A stretch of 5,411 nt of DNA from JAAEQG01 sp043803085 (GTDB lineage Bacteria > Planctomycetota > Phycisphaerae > UBA1845). Each line of letters starts with the position of its first letter. Within the stretch, counting starts at the first letter, position 1. The DNA lies in contig JAZDKM010000092.1 of NCBI GenBank assembly GCA_043803085.1, positions 1 to 5,411 on the forward strand. The letters run 5' to 3'. Of the stretch, positions 4,579 through 5,411 are shown one piece after another. Made by a program: the position numbers and the translations under genes. Under the pieces are notes generated by a model. The model did not search any database. It was not told the DNA's origin and saw nothing but the letters and a program-made list of their open reading frames with translations.

Positions 4579-5411
4579 GCTCACTGCTCTATTCTTTGTT
4601 CTCCATTCTCCATCCTCCATTCTCCATTCCTCCTGGTGTCTTGGCGTCTTAGTGGCCCTCTTGTGGTTGGGTGGTTGCACGCCCGCTTACCACTCCCGCA
4701 TCCGCTTGGACGAGTCGGTGGCCCGACCCCGAGCCGCCGTTCTGCTCATCACCGCGGACGGACTGGCCGAGCCGGTCATGGACGACATGCTCCGAGCCGG
4801 CGAACTGCCGCACATGGCCGGCTTGATCGAACACGGCGTGCGTGTCCGCCGGGCGAGCTGCTCCCTACCCTCGCTGACCTACCCTAATCTGACGACCATC
4901 CTCACCGGTTGCCATCCCAGCCGTCACGGCATCATGGGGAACCAATGGTTCGACCGCTATTCGCTTTGGTACCGCGACTACAAGACGATAGCGACCTACC
5001 GCGATGCGGACGCCGACATCATGATGCCCACGGTCTACGAACTCCTGGGCGACGAGTTCACCGTGTCGATTCAGTGTGCTATCCGCCGCGGCGTGGGACG
5101 GACGATCGACAACTGGGCAACCTCAGGCATCCGCTGGTTCTTCGGCGGATACAAGGCTACGGACCAACTCATGCCATGGCGGTTTGACATCATCGCGGAA
5201 GAAGCCAGGCGGCGCGGCCGCTGGCCGGTCCTGATCCATGCGTATTTCCCCGGCGTGGATGAAATCGGTCATCGCTACGGATGCGACTCGCGGTCGTACC
5301 GCGACGCTCTGCGCAACCTCGACCGCCAGATCGGGCTAATGGGTGAGGCCGTGGCCCGCGCCGGCATGGCGGACCACACCTGTACCATTCTGGTGGCCGA
5401 CCACAACCACA
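4541..5411 (+). CDS. Type I phosphodiesterase/nucleotide pyrophosphatase lipoprotein, 3' end outside window
   Basis: The reading frame carries the metal site and nucleophile of the type I phosphodiesterase / nucleotide pyrophosphatase branch of the alkaline phosphatase superfamily, which cleaves phosphate mono- or diesters using two zinc-like metals. Numbered from GTG 4541: TADG has the first metal Asp73; SLTYPN has the likely nucleophile Thr113 and Asn116; the family signature TGCHPSRHGIMGN follows; YFPGVDEIGH has Asp240 and His244; VADHNH has Asp287 and His288 at the window edge. A lipobox (LWLGGC, Cys46 at 4676-4678) after VLVALL predicts export and lipid anchoring. The start is uncertain. 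GTG 4652 leaves only 8 residues before the Cys and no basic n-region. GTG 4541 gives a basic n-region (AHPKLKLR) but lies inside the mobile element, without a clear ribosome binding site. GTG 4718 would remove the signal peptide. The substrate is unknown. The family is confident, the start is not. Confidence 0.85.
   Translation, partial: MAHPKLKLRWSARLTALFFVLHSPSSILHSSWCLGVLVALLWLGGCTPAYHSRIRLDESVARPRAAVLLITADGLAEPVMDDMLRAGELPHMAGLIEHGVRVRRASCSLPSLTYPNLTTILTGCHPSRHGIMGNQWFDRYSLWYRDYKTIATYRDADADIMMPTVYELLGDEFTVSIQCAIRRGVGRTIDNWATSGIRWFFGGYKATDQLMPWRFDIIAEEARRRGRWPVLIHAYFPGVDEIGHRYGCDSRSYRDALRNLDRQIGLMGEAVARAGMADHTCTILVADHNH
4592..4633. repeat. Inverted 7-bp tandem array (unit TTCTCCA)
   Basis: Six heptamers run in register: TTCTTTG, TTCTCCA, TTCTCCA, TCCTCCA, TTCTCCA, TTCCTCC. 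On the opposite strand the unit is TGGAGAA, a rotation of the GAATGGA unit at 4197-4245, so the two arrays face each other across the CTAG-bounded elements. The array lies between GTG 4541 and the lipobox of the phosphodiesterase gene, in an open frame. Confidence 0.65.
4634..4655. repeat. Short GGTGTCTT/GGCGTCTT repeat
   Basis: Two near-identical octamers, GGTGTCTT and GGCGTCTT, follow the heptamer array directly, then AGTGG. On the other strand this reads CCACTAAGACGCCAAGACACC, much like CCAAGACGCC-type intergenic repeats recalled from many planctomycete and verrucomicrobial genomes. It overlaps the start of the hydrophobic stretch of the phosphodiesterase signal peptide. Confidence 0.4.

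Noticed and set aside
4296..4652. Plus-strand open frame of 118 residues across the repeat block
   Set aside because: It is made entirely of palindromic elements and heptamer repeats and has no independent coding signal.
4197..4655. CRISPR array
   Set aside because: The repeats are 7-8 bp tandem units and palindromic elements without regularly spaced unique spacers, and no cas gene is present.
4636..4887. Plus-strand open frame of 83 residues starting at GTG 4636
   Set aside because: It overlaps the phosphodiesterase in another frame; the phosphodiesterase frame carries the catalytic motifs.

Overview
The window looks like a chromosomal fragment of a GC-rich member of the Planctomycetota, probably from an environmental genome. 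Three things suggest this. The secreted protein at the left edge carries Cys-containing Asp/Asn calcium-loop repeats (DCNGNGVPD type) that are very common in planctomycete exported proteins. The small gene ends in a CPHCG zinc ribbon on a two-helix membrane protein. The intergenic spaces are filled with palindromic 'GTGCCACTGCTC...' and 'GGCACAGGCTTCCAGCCTGTG' repeats of the kind that litter planctomycete genomes. The taxonomic call is an inference from recalled family knowledge; no database was searched.

Layout. (1) Positions 1-822, minus strand: a secreted protein with a signal peptide and calcium-loop repeats; its 3' end lies outside the window. Upstream is a leader of about 330 nt containing a terminator-like hairpin, preceded by a strong sigma70-type promoter at 1163-1191. 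(2) Positions 1441-1734, minus strand: a 97-residue two-helix membrane protein with a C-terminal zinc ribbon. (3) Positions 1775-1926: a CTAG-bounded, MITE-like palindromic element between divergent genes. (4) Positions 2060-4210, plus strand: a membrane protein of about 716 residues with a GT-C glycosyltransferase-like architecture. (5) Positions 4197-4655: an intergenic stretch made almost entirely of repeats. In order these are a 7-bp tandem array, a short possible relic, two abutting CTAG-bounded palindromic elements, an inverted 7-bp tandem array, and a short 'GGCGTCTT' repeat. (6) About 4541 or 4652 to the right edge, plus strand: a type I phosphodiesterase / nucleotide pyrophosphatase (alkaline phosphatase superfamily) with a lipobox; its 3' end lies outside the window.

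How the parts may work together. The GT-C-like membrane protein and the exported phosphodiesterase lipoprotein point the same way and may share an envelope role in sugar or phospho-group handling. About 440 bp of repeats separate them, so they are not a tight operon. The secreted calcium-loop protein is divergent and separately promoted. The most unusual part is the repeat block. Two elements of one family (1775-1926 and 4425-4578) share CTAG ends, terminal inverted repeats, size and a paired-hairpin core, and a third, different element shares its CTAG with the second copy. The repeats also reach into genes on both sides: the 7-bp array supplies the stop codon of the GT-C gene, and the inverted array and element end supply the only usable upstream start and n-region for the phosphodiesterase lipoprotein.

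No rRNA, tRNA, CRISPR array, transposase gene or recognisable defence system was seen. Both edge genes are open and run off the window.
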